Made by a program: the position numbers and the translations under genes. This document shows, piece by piece, positions 13,724-22,183 of a stretch of 46,519 bases of DNA. The stretch's first letter is position 1; each line of letters begins with the position of its first letter. The stretch comes from a virus. The DNA lies in the IMG/VR virus record IMGVR_UViG_3300033997_000569, positions 1 through 46,519 of that record, one strand, 5' to 3'. The notes under the pieces were generated by a model that saw nothing but the letters and a program-made list of their open reading frames with translations, was not told the DNA's origin and did not search any database.

Positions 13724-14925
13724 GTGCCGTGATCCTGCCTATGCCTAATGCGTTCCCCGCCGCCTCCCCGCAAGTCGAGGACGGATTCACTCGTATCTCG
13801 AACGAGCTGCTGGGGGCGCTGGCGGTTGTGGGCCTGGGGGCGGCCGGCTGGGATGTGATCGCGGTGATCACGCGCAAGACCTACGGCTACAACAAGAAGG
13901 CCGACGAGCTGGCATTGTCGCAAGTGGCGGCGATGCTGGGCCGCGACGAAGCCTGGAAGGGCAACATCAGCAAGACCGTCAGCACGTTGCTGGCGCGCGG
14001 CATCCTGACGGCGGCTGGGGGCGTGCATGCGCGTTCCATCTCGATCAACAAGGATTACACGCAATGGGAGGGCATGACGCCGGAGAAGGTGGCCACCGTT
14101 CGCCAGTTGTGGCGTGGCGCGGATGCAGATGGTGGGGTTATGGAATCTATAACCCAGTGCGGGGATGGTGGTTATGAACCGCATAACTCAAGGGTTATGG
14201 AATTTATAACTCCGGGGTTATTGGATTCACAACCACAAAAGACAACTCCAAAAGAAAATACCAAAAGACAAAAAGATAAACCCCATTGCGCTCCGCAAGC
14301 GGATCGCGGGGAGCTGGGCAACGGCGGCGCACGAGCAGACCAGGAAGGTCGGGCCGAGACTGCGCCGCAGGGTAAGCGAGCAGGCCGCAAAGGCCGGGCC
14401 ATGACCGTACTGACTGCCGAACAGCTGGAGCGCTTCGAGCGCTTCTACCAGGCGTATCCCCGCAAGCGCAGCCGCCAGGCAGCCGAGAAGGCATTCGGCA
14501 AGATCAACCCTGACGACGCCCTGGTGGAAACGTTCCTGGATGCCATCGAGAAGGCCAAGACCACGGAGCAGTGGAGCAATCCGCAGATGATCCCGCATCC
14601 GTCGTCGTGGCTGAACGATGGCGCCTGGACTGACGAAATTGTGACCGCCTACAGCGAGCGGGAGCGGGAAGTGATCGACTCGTTCAACGAGACGCTGGGC
14701 GAAGCGATGGGGCTGGTTGACCCGACGATCTACAGCGAGCGGCGGGCCGGCGCTATCCGCAAGTTCCTGACGCTCTCCGCGAAACCGAGTTTCTGGACGC
14801 GGTTCTTCCCGTGGATCCTCGATAACTGCAATCTGCCGGCTCACGCCGGCTTCGAATGGCTGATGAAGCCCGAAACCGTGTCCAGCCTGCGCGGCGGGCA
14901 GTTCACGAAGGAGCAAGGACGATGA
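13720..14925 (+). CDS. Replication initiator, lambda O type
   Basis: A 401-residue initiator that should bind the internal origin and load the helicase encoded next. The N-terminal winged-helix domain has the Rep_O signature DGFTRISNELLGALAVVGL (about 21-39) and continues to about 120. A low-complexity, Lys/Gln-rich linker (about 150-230) is encoded by the origin itself. The C-terminal domain (about 235-401) starts LTAEQLERFERFYQAYPRKR, a module also seen in other phage initiators, and should contact DnaB. The ATG at 13720 overlaps the nuclease stop; a longer in-frame reading upstream overlaps the YbcO-like gene and is rejected. Confidence 0.88.
   Translation: MSAVILPMPNAFPAASPQVEDGFTRISNELLGALAVVGLGAAGWDVIAVITRKTYGYNKKADELALSQVAAMLGRDEAWKGNISKTVSTLLARGILTAAGGVHARSISINKDYTQWEGMTPEKVATVRQLWRGADADGGVMESITQCGDGGYEPHNSRVMEFITPGLLDSQPQKTTPKENTKRQKDKPHCAPQADRGELGNGGARADQEGRAETAPQGKRAGRKGRAMTVLTAEQLERFERFYQAYPRKRSRQAAEKAFGKINPDDALVETFLDAIEKAKTTEQWSNPQMIPHPSSWLNDGAWTDEIVTAYSEREREVIDSFNETLGEAMGLVDPTIYSERRAGAIRKFLTLSAKPSFWTRFFPWILDNCNLPAHAGFEWLMKPETVSSLRGGQFTKEQGR
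14136..14285 (+). other. Replication origin: four iterons and an AT-rich segment
   Basis: Four 19-bp palindromic iterons, consensus GGTTATgga-N4-(T/C)ATAAC(C/T), lie at 14136-14154, 14170-14188, 14193-14211 and 14216-14234. Start-to-start spacing is 34, 23 and 23 bases. The last is the most diverged. They are followed by an A-rich, Lys-encoding stretch (about 14233-14280), a likely unwinding element. The arrangement copies the lambda origin within gene O. Confidence 0.85.
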
Positions 14926-16316
14926 CCGGCAACGCGGCGAACGTGCCACCGCACAACCTGACGGCCGAGCATGCCATTCTTGGCGGTCTGCTGCTGGACA
15001 ACGAGGCGCTGGACCGCCTGGGCGACCTGGAGCCGGCGCAGTTCTATCACCACGGCCACCGGCTGATCTTCGAGGGGGCGCGAAGCCTGATCCTGCGCTC
15101 ACGCCCGGCGGACGTGATCACAGTTCACGACTACCTGCTGACGATGGGCAAGGCCGAGGCCATCGGCGGCATGGCCTACCTGAACAGCCTGGTTGAATCG
15201 ACACCAAGCTTGGCGAACATCGGCCGGTATGCGGAAATCGTCCGTGAAACAGCCTTGCTGCGCCAGCTGACCGGCGCGGCTGACCGCGTGCAGCAACTGG
15301 TGGCCGAGCGTCAGCAGCCCGCCGTCGAGCTGTTGGACGCTGCGCAGGCCGAATTTAGCAAGCTGGCGCTGGGTGCAGTTCAGGACGAGCCGGTCTCGAT
15401 TTCGTCCGCCATGGTTGATTTCTTGGATGACCTGGACGGCCGGGTCCATGGCACGGTTGCGCACCCCGGCATCGCCACGGGTATCGAGGCCCTAGACGAA
15501 AAGCTCAACGGCGGGCCATGTCGAGGCGACCTGGTTGTGATTGCCGGGCGCCCTGGGATGGGCAAGTCGGCGCTCGCGCAGTCTATCGGCTGCAACAACG
15601 CCGAGACGGGCTACTCGGTCATGTTCTGGTCCGGCGAAATGCCCACCAAGCAGGTGACGGGCCGATCCGTTGCCAATTGGGGGCGCGTGTCGTCCACGAA
15701 GCTGACCGCAGTGAAGCCGGTTCTCAGCGCCGACGAATGGACCCGGCTGACCCGCGCTGCTCAGATCGCTGGCGAAGCGCGCTTCTTTGTGGAGGACGCC
15801 CCGGCGTTGACGATTCAGGCGCTGTCCGCGAAGGCCCGCACCGTTCATCGCAAGCATGGCCTGGACGTGCTGGTCGTGGACTACATACAGCTGATGGAGG
15901 GCAGCGAGCAAACCCGGACGCTCCAGATTGAAGCAATCACGAAAGGGCTGAAGCGGCTGGCAAAGCAACTCAAGATCGTCGTCTATGCCCTGTCGCAGTT
16001 CTCCAGAGAAATCGAGAAGCGCGTCAACAAGCGGCCGATGTTGTCGGACCTGCGCGACGGCGGATCTATCGAACAGGACGCGGATATTGCGATTGGCGTT
16101 TATCGAGAAGAGCAGGACGACCCCGATACGACGCTTAAGGGATACGCCGAGCTGTACATCATGAAGCAGCGCAACGGCACGCTGGGGATGATTCCAGCGA
16201 CGTACAAGGGCGAATACCTGCGCTTCGAAGACTACACCGGCCCCGCCGTTACGAAGTCCAGCACGAAGGGGAAGCGGGGGCGGCGGACCTTCGAAGATGA
16301 AGAGGAACCATTCTGA
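14922..16316 (+). CDS. dnaB: DnaB-family replicative helicase
   Basis: A 464-residue hexameric 5'-3' helicase. The N-terminal DnaB domain (about 8-110: PPHNLTAEHAILGGLLLDN) is followed by a linker helix and the RecA-like core: Walker A GRPGMGKS at 209-216, Walker B VLVVDYIQL, and the late motifs LSQFSREIEKR and SDLRDGGSIEQDAD. Length and motifs are normal for the family. Carrying its own DnaB, in place of a P-type loader, means that the phage depends less on capturing the host helicase. It overlaps the initiator stop (ATGA). Confidence 0.95.
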   Translation: MTGNAANVPPHNLTAEHAILGGLLLDNEALDRLGDLEPAQFYHHGHRLIFEGARSLILRSRPADVITVHDYLLTMGKAEAIGGMAYLNSLVESTPSLANIGRYAEIVRETALLRQLTGAADRVQQLVAERQQPAVELLDAAQAEFSKLALGAVQDEPVSISSAMVDFLDDLDGRVHGTVAHPGIATGIEALDEKLNGGPCRGDLVVIAGRPGMGKSALAQSIGCNNAETGYSVMFWSGEMPTKQVTGRSVANWGRVSSTKLTAVKPVLSADEWTRLTRAAQIAGEARFFVEDAPALTIQALSAKARTVHRKHGLDVLVVDYIQLMEGSEQTRTLQIEAITKGLKRLAKQLKIVVYALSQFSREIEKRVNKRPMLSDLRDGGSIEQDADIAIGVYREEQDDPDTTLKGYAELYIMKQRNGTLGMIPATYKGEYLRFEDYTGPAVTKSSTKGKRGRRTFEDEEEPF

Positions 16317-16507
16317 TGACGCGAGCCAGAGACACGAGCAGCGAGCAATGGCGCAGGGAATGCGAGGCGAGGCACGTTCTCGCATTGCCGTTCGACAAGC
16401 GCGTGCCATACCTGAATTTTGTGGGGCGAAAGCGCGGAAGCGAGGCCCAGCAGTATCTGGAAACTGAAGTGCGACGCCAGTTCGCAACACGGAGGAAAGC
16501 AGCATGA
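16316..16507 (+). CDS. Small basic early protein (63 aa)
   Basis: The protein begins MTRARDTSSEQWRRECEARH. It has a WRRECEARHVL motif, then FDKRVPYLNFVGRKRG and a basic end. Proteins of this type are common between dnaB and the nuclease gene in phages and are listed as conserved without a known role (family impression). The ATG overlaps the helicase stop (TGATG) and its own stop overlaps the nuclease start. Confidence 0.75.
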   Translation: MTRARDTSSEQWRRECEARHVLALPFDKRVPYLNFVGRKRGSEAQQYLETEVRRQFATRRKAA

Positions 16508-16947
16508 AGCGCTGGACCAACACGGCAACCCCCAAGGCGCGCGCGGTTCCGACAAGCAAGGCGATTTCGCCCGACGAAGACACGATGCAAGCCCAGGTCA
16601 TCGCGTGGGCAAATCTACAGGCGAAGAAGTATCCCGAGCTGGCGCGCCTGTTCCATGTTCCCAATGGGGGTGGCCGGCATCTTCTGGAAGCCGTGAAGCT
16701 GAAACGGCAAGGCGTGCGGGCCGGCGTCCCTGACCTGTTCTTGCCTGCGCCCCGATTTGGGCGGAATGGCCTCTGGATCGAAATGAAAACAGCAAACGGA
16801 AAACTCAGCGCGCCTCAGAAGGATTGGGGCGAGTTCCTACGCGCCGCCGGCTATCGCGTGGAGGTGTGCCGTAGCTTCGACCAGGCGCGAGAGGTCTTGC
16901 TCGATTACCTTGATCCCCAGGTTCCGTATTCACCGGAGATTCTGTAA
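16504..16947 (+). CDS. VRR-NUC domain nuclease
   Basis: A 147-residue nuclease of the PD-(D/E)XK superfamily, VRR-NUC type. Signature elements are VPNGGGRHLLEAVKLKRQG, GVPDLFLP (the catalytic Asp) and GLWIEMKTANGKLS (the E-x-K pair), followed by QKDWGEFLRAAGYRV. Phage members act as structure-specific nucleases, such as Holliday-junction resolvases, during recombination and before packaging (family knowledge). It is coupled to the next gene by a one-base overlap. Confidence 0.92.
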   Translation: MKRWTNTATPKARAVPTSKAISPDEDTMQAQVIAWANLQAKKYPELARLFHVPNGGGRHLLEAVKLKRQGVRAGVPDLFLPAPRFGRNGLWIEMKTANGKLSAPQKDWGEFLRAAGYRVEVCRSFDQAREVLLDYLDPQVPYSPEIL

Positions 16948-17339
16948 TGGATGGAGGCTTGCCGCGCTGGGTGGAAGACGAGCTGTGGAACTGGTCGCGC
17001 TGGTGCTGGCTGGGCGAGTGGCCGCAGCCCGATCCAAATGTCAAATGTGCATCAGCGGAAAGGGCGTACAGAGCTCCCGTTGATGAAGAGGACGATGATG
17101 AACCAAGGGTCATCCCGGTCAACTATGACAACGCGAGGAAGGTTCAGGTGCTCTACGAAAAGCTGGTTCTGGTCGAGCAGCGCATTGTTCAGGCCGAATA
17201 TCCCCGCCGTCACGAATACGCAGGTTTGACGGCGAGTGAGCGCATCACGCGCGCCTGCGGCAAGTTAGATGTCAGCCCGATCTACTACAAGATCGCGCTC
17301 GGCAATATGAAGGAACAGGTACGGAGGGCGTTTCGTTGA
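16947..17339 (+). CDS. Putative late regulator, antiterminator-position protein
   Basis: A 130-residue protein with a Trp-rich N-terminus (LPRWVEDELWNWSRWCWLGE), an acidic loop (DEEDDDEP), and a helical C-terminal half (TASERITRACGKLDVSPIYY) that resembles an HTH or sigma-like helix pair. Its place, next to last before the early terminator, is where Q, ArpU or RinA-type late activators sit (knowledge of phage gene order). No definite family match could be made, so the role is inferred from context. Confidence 0.65.
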   Translation: MDGGLPRWVEDELWNWSRWCWLGEWPQPDPNVKCASAERAYRAPVDEEDDDEPRVIPVNYDNARKVQVLYEKLVLVEQRIVQAEYPRRHEYAGLTASERITRACGKLDVSPIYYKIALGNMKEQVRRAFR

Positions 17340-17635
17340 AGTACGCGAGAGAGGTGATTGAATTGATGTCGGCCTATCCTGAAAGGCGCTTCCGCATGCA
17401 GGACCTAGTTCGATACGTTGCGCCCCGCGCTGAAGGAAGCGACAGGCAGCGAGTCAGGAACGGAATTTTGCGCGTTATGGCAGATTTGGTTCGGGCCGGG
17501 TCAGCCAAGCGGGAGGGAGGGGAAGAACGCGGCACATATGGGCTGTATTGGTGGCCGGCAAAAGTGCCACATGAAGTGGTTGGAAAGTGCCACGTAGAGT
17601 GCCATAATTTGCCCGGGATCCTGCGTCCTAAGTAA
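17336..17635 (+). CDS. Winged-helix-like protein
   Basis: A 99-residue protein starting with TTG at 17336, overlapping the previous stop (TTGA) behind a GGAGGG ribosome site. Residues about 5-65 have the spacing of a winged helix (REVIELMSAYPERRFRMQDL, then a helix, then a wing RGTYGLYWWP). Such proteins bind DNA. It is the last gene before the early terminator and may regulate the switch to late genes (inference). Confidence 0.7.
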   Translation: MKYAREVIELMSAYPERRFRMQDLVRYVAPRAEGSDRQRVRNGILRVMADLVRAGSAKREGGEERGTYGLYWWPAKVPHEVVGKCHVECHNLPGILRPK

Positions 17636-17640
17636 ACGTG

Positions 17641-17675
17641 AAAAAACCCGCTGGCTTGTACCAAGCGGGTTTTTT
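17641..17675. terminator. Bidirectional intrinsic terminator
   Basis: AAAAAACCCGCTGG and CCAAGCGGGTTTTTT flank a six-base loop (one bulged A). The A-run on one side and T-run on the other make it work both ways. It closes the rightward early operon and also faces the leftward gene at 17718. Confidence 0.93.
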
Positions 17676-17717
17676 GTTTCTGGCACTGTTGAAAGCTCGG
17701 GCGATCTACGCTTTCAA

Positions 17718-17981
17718 TTAGTGGGTTGCGGGAGAAGACTCCTCCCCCGACAAGTTCTCCAGAGCCTGTGATTGATCGCTCAGTAGAAACCGTAGCGGCA
17801 TTTCGAATGACTCCCTATCCACTTGCGACGAAGGGTGGGAAATCATGAATTGCAGCGCCTGCTCCAGGCGTTCTCGGTTGAAGCTCGGCGAATCCTGGAT
17901 TGCAATTTTCAGGCACGCAAGGGCAGAGCATACTCCGGCGGCGAAACTATCGAGATTGGGTACGAACTTATCCGACATCAT
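17718..17981 (-). CDS. Isolated leftward gene before the packaging region
   Basis: An 87-residue protein with helical segments (FAAGVCSALACLKIAIQDSP; RERLEQALQFMISHP). Its ATG follows AAAGGAAAG; either of two adjacent ATGs (17981, 17978) may serve. It has its own transcription unit, opposite to both flanking operons, ending in the shared terminator at 17641. That is the usual sign of a cargo gene expressed in the lysogen. No family is recognised. The 280 bases rightward of it (17982-18261) hold no gene I can support, but could carry the late promoter. Confidence 0.65.
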   Translation of the reverse strand: MMSDKFVPNLDSFAAGVCSALACLKIAIQDSPSFNRERLEQALQFMISHPSSQVDRESFEMPLRFLLSDQSQALENLSGEESSPATH

Positions 17982-18261
17982 CTTTCCTTTCTTATGGTGA
18001 TGGGAAGTGCAACCTTAGCCGAACGGCGCGAGGGTTGTCCAAGAACTACCAGGTGGAGTGCGACATCTCTTTCTTTGGTTGCGCAAGCGGGCGCACATCG
18101 ACCATTCTGACCGCCAGGTCGCCGGTCAACTGATTGCGCCATTGCCCGGACAAGCTGGCAAGTGTTCGCAACAACACCAGCTGCGCGCTACGTGACGCTC
18201 CCGCTACACCGAGCGGTGGAACGGCGGCGGGAGCGCGTCATTGAGAATTTCGGAGTGGATG

Positions 18262-18951
18262 ATGCTCGAAATCAAGATCACGTCCAACCTGAAAGACGTC
18301 CTGCGACGCATGGACGCATTCACATCGAAGCAGCTGCCGTTTGCGATGGCGCAGGCCATTAACGCAACTGCCGCACGTGTCCAGGCCGCAGAACAGGCCA
18401 ACATCAAGGCGACCTTCGACAACCCGACGCCGTTCACGCAGAAGTCTGTCGGGGTGAGCAAGGCCCGCAAGTCGTCACCGGTGGCAGTGGTCTACATCAA
18501 GAAGATCGCGGCCGCCTACCTGCTGCCCTACGAGACAGGCGGCGTCCACAAGCTGAACAGCCGGGCGTTGCTGAATCCCAAGGGGGTGAAGCTGAATAGC
18601 TACGGCAACCTGCCGCGCGCCGCAATGGGGCGCCTGAAGGCAAGGCCGGATGTCTATGTAGGCTCGATACGCACGCGCAACGGCCAGGCCGTAAATGGGG
18701 TGTGGCAGCGTGTTGCGCCCAAGCGGGCGCGCGGCGTGAAGGCAGGTGGGCGGCGCCAGGCGGTGACGACGGGGCAGCTGGCGAACCAGCAGAACCGCGG
18801 TGGCCGTCTGAAGCTGCTGATCCGGTTCGGCGACGCGTTGCCCGTCAAGAAGCAGCTGAACTTCGGTACGACCGCGCGCGAAGTTGTCGAGCGGCATTTC
18901 CCTGGGGACTTCGACGCCGCCCTGGCGCAGGCCCTGAAAACTGCAAAGTGA
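18262..18951 (+). CDS. Phage morphogenesis protein, possible minor tail (lambda Z-like) type
   Basis: A 229-residue basic protein. It opens with an amphipathic helix and a QLPFAMAQAINATAARVQAA helix, like the start of lambda minor tail protein Z, and continues into a beta-rich, basic middle. The C-terminus is also basic. Position is odd: upstream of terminase, where tail genes are not expected. The ATG at 18262 has GGAG six bases before it. I call it a structural or assembly protein with modest confidence. It could be a head-tail or DNA-ejection component. Confidence 0.55.
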   Translation: MLEIKITSNLKDVLRRMDAFTSKQLPFAMAQAINATAARVQAAEQANIKATFDNPTPFTQKSVGVSKARKSSPVAVVYIKKIAAAYLLPYETGGVHKLNSRALLNPKGVKLNSYGNLPRAAMGRLKARPDVYVGSIRTRNGQAVNGVWQRVAPKRARGVKAGGRRQAVTTGQLANQQNRGGRLKLLIRFGDALPVKKQLNFGTTAREVVERHFPGDFDAALAQALKTAK

Positions 18952-18959
18952 GAAAACAC

Positions 18960-19166
18960 ATGGAAGGCATGACCTCGATCACGACCGCCCAGTTGCGCGC
19001 TGCTGTGAACGCTTGGGAGCTGGACGTCCGCGCCGACCGCGACGCATTCGAGCAGGACAGCGAGGCCCGGGCACTCCCGCTTGCGAAACAGGTGGACGGC
19101 GTCGTGGCGACGATCCTCGGATACGCCGCGGGCTTCAAAGCCGACGGGTCCCCTCTGGAGGGGTAA
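18960..19166 (+). CDS. Small protein before the cos-like region
   Basis: A 68-residue acidic helical protein, MEGMTSITTAQLRAAVNAWE and onward. It follows the 18262 gene by eight bases and ends 54 bases before the first GTTCGCAC repeat. The start could also be the ATG at 18969. There is no recognised domain; its size and position would suit an accessory of DNA packaging, but this is speculation. Confidence 0.6.
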   Translation: MEGMTSITTAQLRAAVNAWELDVRADRDAFEQDSEARALPLAKQVDGVVATILGYAAGFKADGSPLEG

Positions 19167-19220
19167 GCATCGCGGGCATTGCGCGCCGCGTTTTGTGCCC
19201 AGCGCTGAGGTGCTAAAGGT

Positions 19221-19456
19221 GTTCGCACCCTGTTCGCACCAGCACCAGAAAGCGGCTGAGAGCGCGCATTTGTGCGGCTCTCGGGCATTTCCTTCGGTGC
19301 GAACACCTGTTTGCACTTGTGTTCGCATTCTGTTCGCACTGGCCCGTTCGCGCTGTCAGCGGAAACGCAATGCCTGCGCGGGTTTGCAGCGGTTCGCGCT
19401 GCTGCAATCGCGTCTGAAATTGGGGTGCGAACAGGAAACTTGGAGGTGTTCGCACC
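19221..19456. repeat. GTTCGCAC repeat field, cosB-like terminase binding region
   Basis: Exact or near copies of GTTCGCAC(C/T) occur at 19221, 19232, 19296 (inverted), 19309 (GTTTGCACT), 19321, 19332, 19346 (GTTCGCGCT), 19392, 19424 (inverted) and 19448. Two neighbouring pairs are exactly 11 bases apart. The field fills the gene-free stretch directly before the Nu1-like terminase gene, which is where lambda cosB holds the R sites. The last copy overlaps the gap between ribosome site and start codon of that gene. The cut site itself (cosN) may lie in 19167-19220. Confidence 0.8.
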
Positions 19457-20062
19457 ATGGCAAAAGCGCAAAAGGGCCTTTCGATTCGAGAGTTCGCCCG
19501 CCGAGAAGGATGTTCCGACACGCTGGTGCGGCGGGCGATCACGCAGGGACGGCTGAAGGCGAAGAAGGATGGAACGCTTGACCCGTCCTTGATCGGTTCG
19601 CCGTGGCGCCAAGCTAATGCGACGGCCTCCAAGCCCGACGCGAAACCCGCGCGACCGGCGTCATCTCGTCTGCCGGCGGGCTCGCAAGGTTCCGCTGGGT
19701 CGCCGCCTGGTGACGACGACTCGCTGGAGGCAGAAGCCAGCCGGCTGTTGAACGAGGATGAAGGGGTCGACTATGCCGAGGCCCTGCGACGAAAGGAGAA
19801 CTGGCTGGCGCTATTGCGGCAGCTGGAATACGAACAGAAATCCGGGGCGCTGGTGGAGCTTGCCGTGGCCCAGGCCGTACTTTTCGAAGCCTCTCGGGGG
19901 CAGCGCGACGCGTGGTTGAACTGGCCCGCGAAGATTGGTCCGCTGCTGGCCGCCGAACTTGGGCTGGAAGAGGCCGACCGGGTCACCGAGGCTTTGACTG
20001 CGCATGTCCACAAACAAATCTCAGAACTCGGCGAACCCGCCGCCGATTTCAGCGCTGGATAA
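19457..20062 (+). CDS. Terminase small subunit (Nu1 type)
   Basis: A 201-residue DNA-recognition subunit of the packaging motor. The N-terminal winged-helix-like domain starts LSIREFARREGCSDTLVRRA and ends near residue 45 (ITQGRLKAKKDGTLD). A Pro/Ala-rich linker (about 55-90) follows, then a helical C-terminal part (about 95-185) that should contact the large subunit. Lambda Nu1 has the same plan with a somewhat shorter chain. GGAGG lies ten bases before the ATG. Copies of a candidate binding site lie directly upstream. Confidence 0.9.
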   Translation: MAKAQKGLSIREFARREGCSDTLVRRAITQGRLKAKKDGTLDPSLIGSPWRQANATASKPDAKPARPASSRLPAGSQGSAGSPPGDDDSLEAEASRLLNEDEGVDYAEALRRKENWLALLRQLEYEQKSGALVELAVAQAVLFEASRGQRDAWLNWPAKIGPLLAAELGLEEADRVTEALTAHVHKQISELGEPAADFSAG

Positions 20063-22172
20063 GCGCGCCCTATTGCGGCGGGCTGCACGCCAGGGCTGGA
20101 CGCCGCCACCGCGAATCAGCGTGCCGGACTGGGCAGACCGCTTCAGAAAGCTGGCGAAGGAAGCCGGCAGCACCTCAGGGAAGTGGTCGACCAGCACGGT
20201 GGAGGTTGCGCGCGGCCCTATGCTCGCGCCCACTGAACCCGGTGTGCATGTCATCACGGCGATGGTCAGCACTCAGATGCTGAAGACTGCACTGCTGGAG
20301 AACATCTTCGGGTACTTCGCGCATCTGGATCCTTGTCCGATGCTGCTGTTGCAGCCCAAGGAAGACGCCGCGGAGCAGTTCAGCAAAGAGCGCATCAATC
20401 CCATGGTGCGGGTGACGCCTGTGCTGCGCGAGCTGGTTGGCTCCAGCAAGACGCGCACGGCGGACGAGACGCTGCTATTTAAGTCGTTCCCTGGTGGTTT
20501 CTTGGCGCTGGCGGGCGCCGGCAGCCCAGACAACCTCGCGCGCCGGCCGGTGCGAGTGATTCTCGCCGACGAGGTGGACAAGTATCCGGTTACCCGCGAG
20601 GGTGACCCGATCTCGCTGGCGGAAGAACGCACCGCGAGTTTTGGCGCCAACTGGTTGTCGGTGCGTGCATGCTCGCCTACCGTGCAGGATGAAAGCCGCA
20701 TCGAGAAAAGCTATCTGGCGTCGGACCAGCGGCGCGCCTCGGTGTGCTGCCCAAGCTGCGGGCATCGCCAGTTCTTGGACTTTTTCCGTCATGTCGACTG
20801 GAAGAAGCGCAAGGACGATAAGGGCGTCGTGCAGGAGCATTTCCCTAAGACCGCGCGGATTTTCTGTGAAGCCTGCGGCTTGGGTTGGTCGGAGGGAGAT
20901 CGACTGCGGGCACTTCAAACCGTGCGGTGGCACCAGACACGGCCATTCAGTTGCTGCGGTAGCCGTCATGTCCCACTCGAAATGTACGACCGCGCCTGGC
21001 GCGATGCTGAAGCCGCAGATCCTGGCAGCGGCGGCATCGCCGGAGTGGAATCGGTGTGGGACTGGTGGGCTAGCGATCGCCACGCGGTGTACCGGGCGAA
21101 GTGTCCGGACTGCGGAAGTTGGGGCGTTGATAATCAGCATGCCGGCTTCCAGGCCAGCAAGCTGTATTCCCCGTGGACCAAGGATAAGCCGGCTGACATT
21201 GCGGCGAAGTGGCTAGCAGCCAAGGACGACGAGGATCTGAAGCAGACATGGTGGAACACGCAGATGGGTCTGCCATACCGTGCGCACAGCGGCAAGGACC
21301 TGAATCTGGAAACACTGGCTGCTCGCGGCGAACTTTGGACCGCGCAGGTGCCTTTCGGCGTTGGGATTGTGACCGCCGGACTGGACGTCCAGCCCGACCG
21401 TGTCGAGTGCGAGACGGTTGGCTGGGGCCGGGATGAGGAAAGCTGGTCTATCGACTATGAGGTATTCGAGGGCGACCCGGAAACGCCTGAACTGTGGGCG
21501 CGCGTCGACGCCTACCTGTTGAAGACGTGGTATCGCCACGATGGTCGGCCATACAACGTTTCGGCTGCATGTATCGACTCCGGTGGCCACAACACGCAGC
21601 GCGTGTATGAGTTCGCCAAGGCCCGATTGGGGAGACGGATTTACGCCATCAAGGGGGAATCCGCCCGGAACGGGCAGCGCTCGCCGGTTTGGCCCACGAA
21701 GGTGCCCAGCCGACGAAACAAGGCCACGTATCGCCCGACCATCATTGGCGTCAACACGGCGAAGGACACGATCCGGAACCGATTGAACAAGGACGCTCCA
21801 GGTCCGGGATTCATGCACTTCCCGGCGGACCGTGACTTGAACTACTACGCGCAGCTTACATCCGAGCGGATCGTGGTCAAGGAAGCGAGCGGGCATAAGT
21901 ACCGCGTGTGGGAACTGCCATCGGGACGCGCCAACGAGGCATTGGACTGCCGCGTCTACGCATATGCCGCGCTCTGCGCATTGATCCACTTCGGTCTCAA
22001 GCTGAATCGAACCGTCGAGGATCTGGCGGAGGTTCTACACGGGGCGCCGCCCTTGTCGGACGGCGAGGTGTCGGTCGCGCCGACACCCGCGACTGGCTCG
22101 GGCCATAGCGGTCCGACGGTGCGGGTCAAGTCGGCAGGCTCCGGGCGCTCGCGGGTGAGCAAACTTGCATAA
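20004..22172 (+). CDS. Terminase large subunit (lambda gpA type)
   Basis: A 722-residue packaging ATPase and nuclease of the GpA family. The N-terminal ATPase part contains HVITAMVSTQMLKT (P-loop region), LLLQPKEDAAEQFSKERI and the Walker B-like VILADEVDKYP. A Cys-rich segment follows (CPSCGHRQF; CEACG). The C-terminal nuclease part has AGLDVQPDRVECE and CIDSGGHNTQRV. It should cut cos and drive DNA into proheads. It starts inside the last 59 bases of the small subunit gene, so the two are translationally coupled. Confidence 0.95.
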   Translation: MSTNKSQNSANPPPISALDKRALLRRAARQGWTPPPRISVPDWADRFRKLAKEAGSTSGKWSTSTVEVARGPMLAPTEPGVHVITAMVSTQMLKTALLENIFGYFAHLDPCPMLLLQPKEDAAEQFSKERINPMVRVTPVLRELVGSSKTRTADETLLFKSFPGGFLALAGAGSPDNLARRPVRVILADEVDKYPVTREGDPISLAEERTASFGANWLSVRACSPTVQDESRIEKSYLASDQRRASVCCPSCGHRQFLDFFRHVDWKKRKDDKGVVQEHFPKTARIFCEACGLGWSEGDRLRALQTVRWHQTRPFSCCGSRHVPLEMYDRAWRDAEAADPGSGGIAGVESVWDWWASDRHAVYRAKCPDCGSWGVDNQHAGFQASKLYSPWTKDKPADIAAKWLAAKDDEDLKQTWWNTQMGLPYRAHSGKDLNLETLAARGELWTAQVPFGVGIVTAGLDVQPDRVECETVGWGRDEESWSIDYEVFEGDPETPELWARVDAYLLKTWYRHDGRPYNVSAACIDSGGHNTQRVYEFAKARLGRRIYAIKGESARNGQRSPVWPTKVPSRRNKATYRPTIIGVNTAKDTIRNRLNKDAPGPGFMHFPADRDLNYYAQLTSERIVVKEASGHKYRVWELPSGRANEALDCRVYAYAALCALIHFGLKLNRTVEDLAEVLHGAPPLSDGEVSVAPTPATGSGHSGPTVRVKSAGSGRSRVSKLA

Positions 22173-22183
22173 CGAGGTACGCC

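Noticed and set aside
18163-18172. An eleventh packaging-type site (GTTCGCAAC) one kilobase before the main field.
   Set aside because: A single imperfect copy in high-GC DNA is expected by chance; the cluster at 19221-19456 stands by itself.
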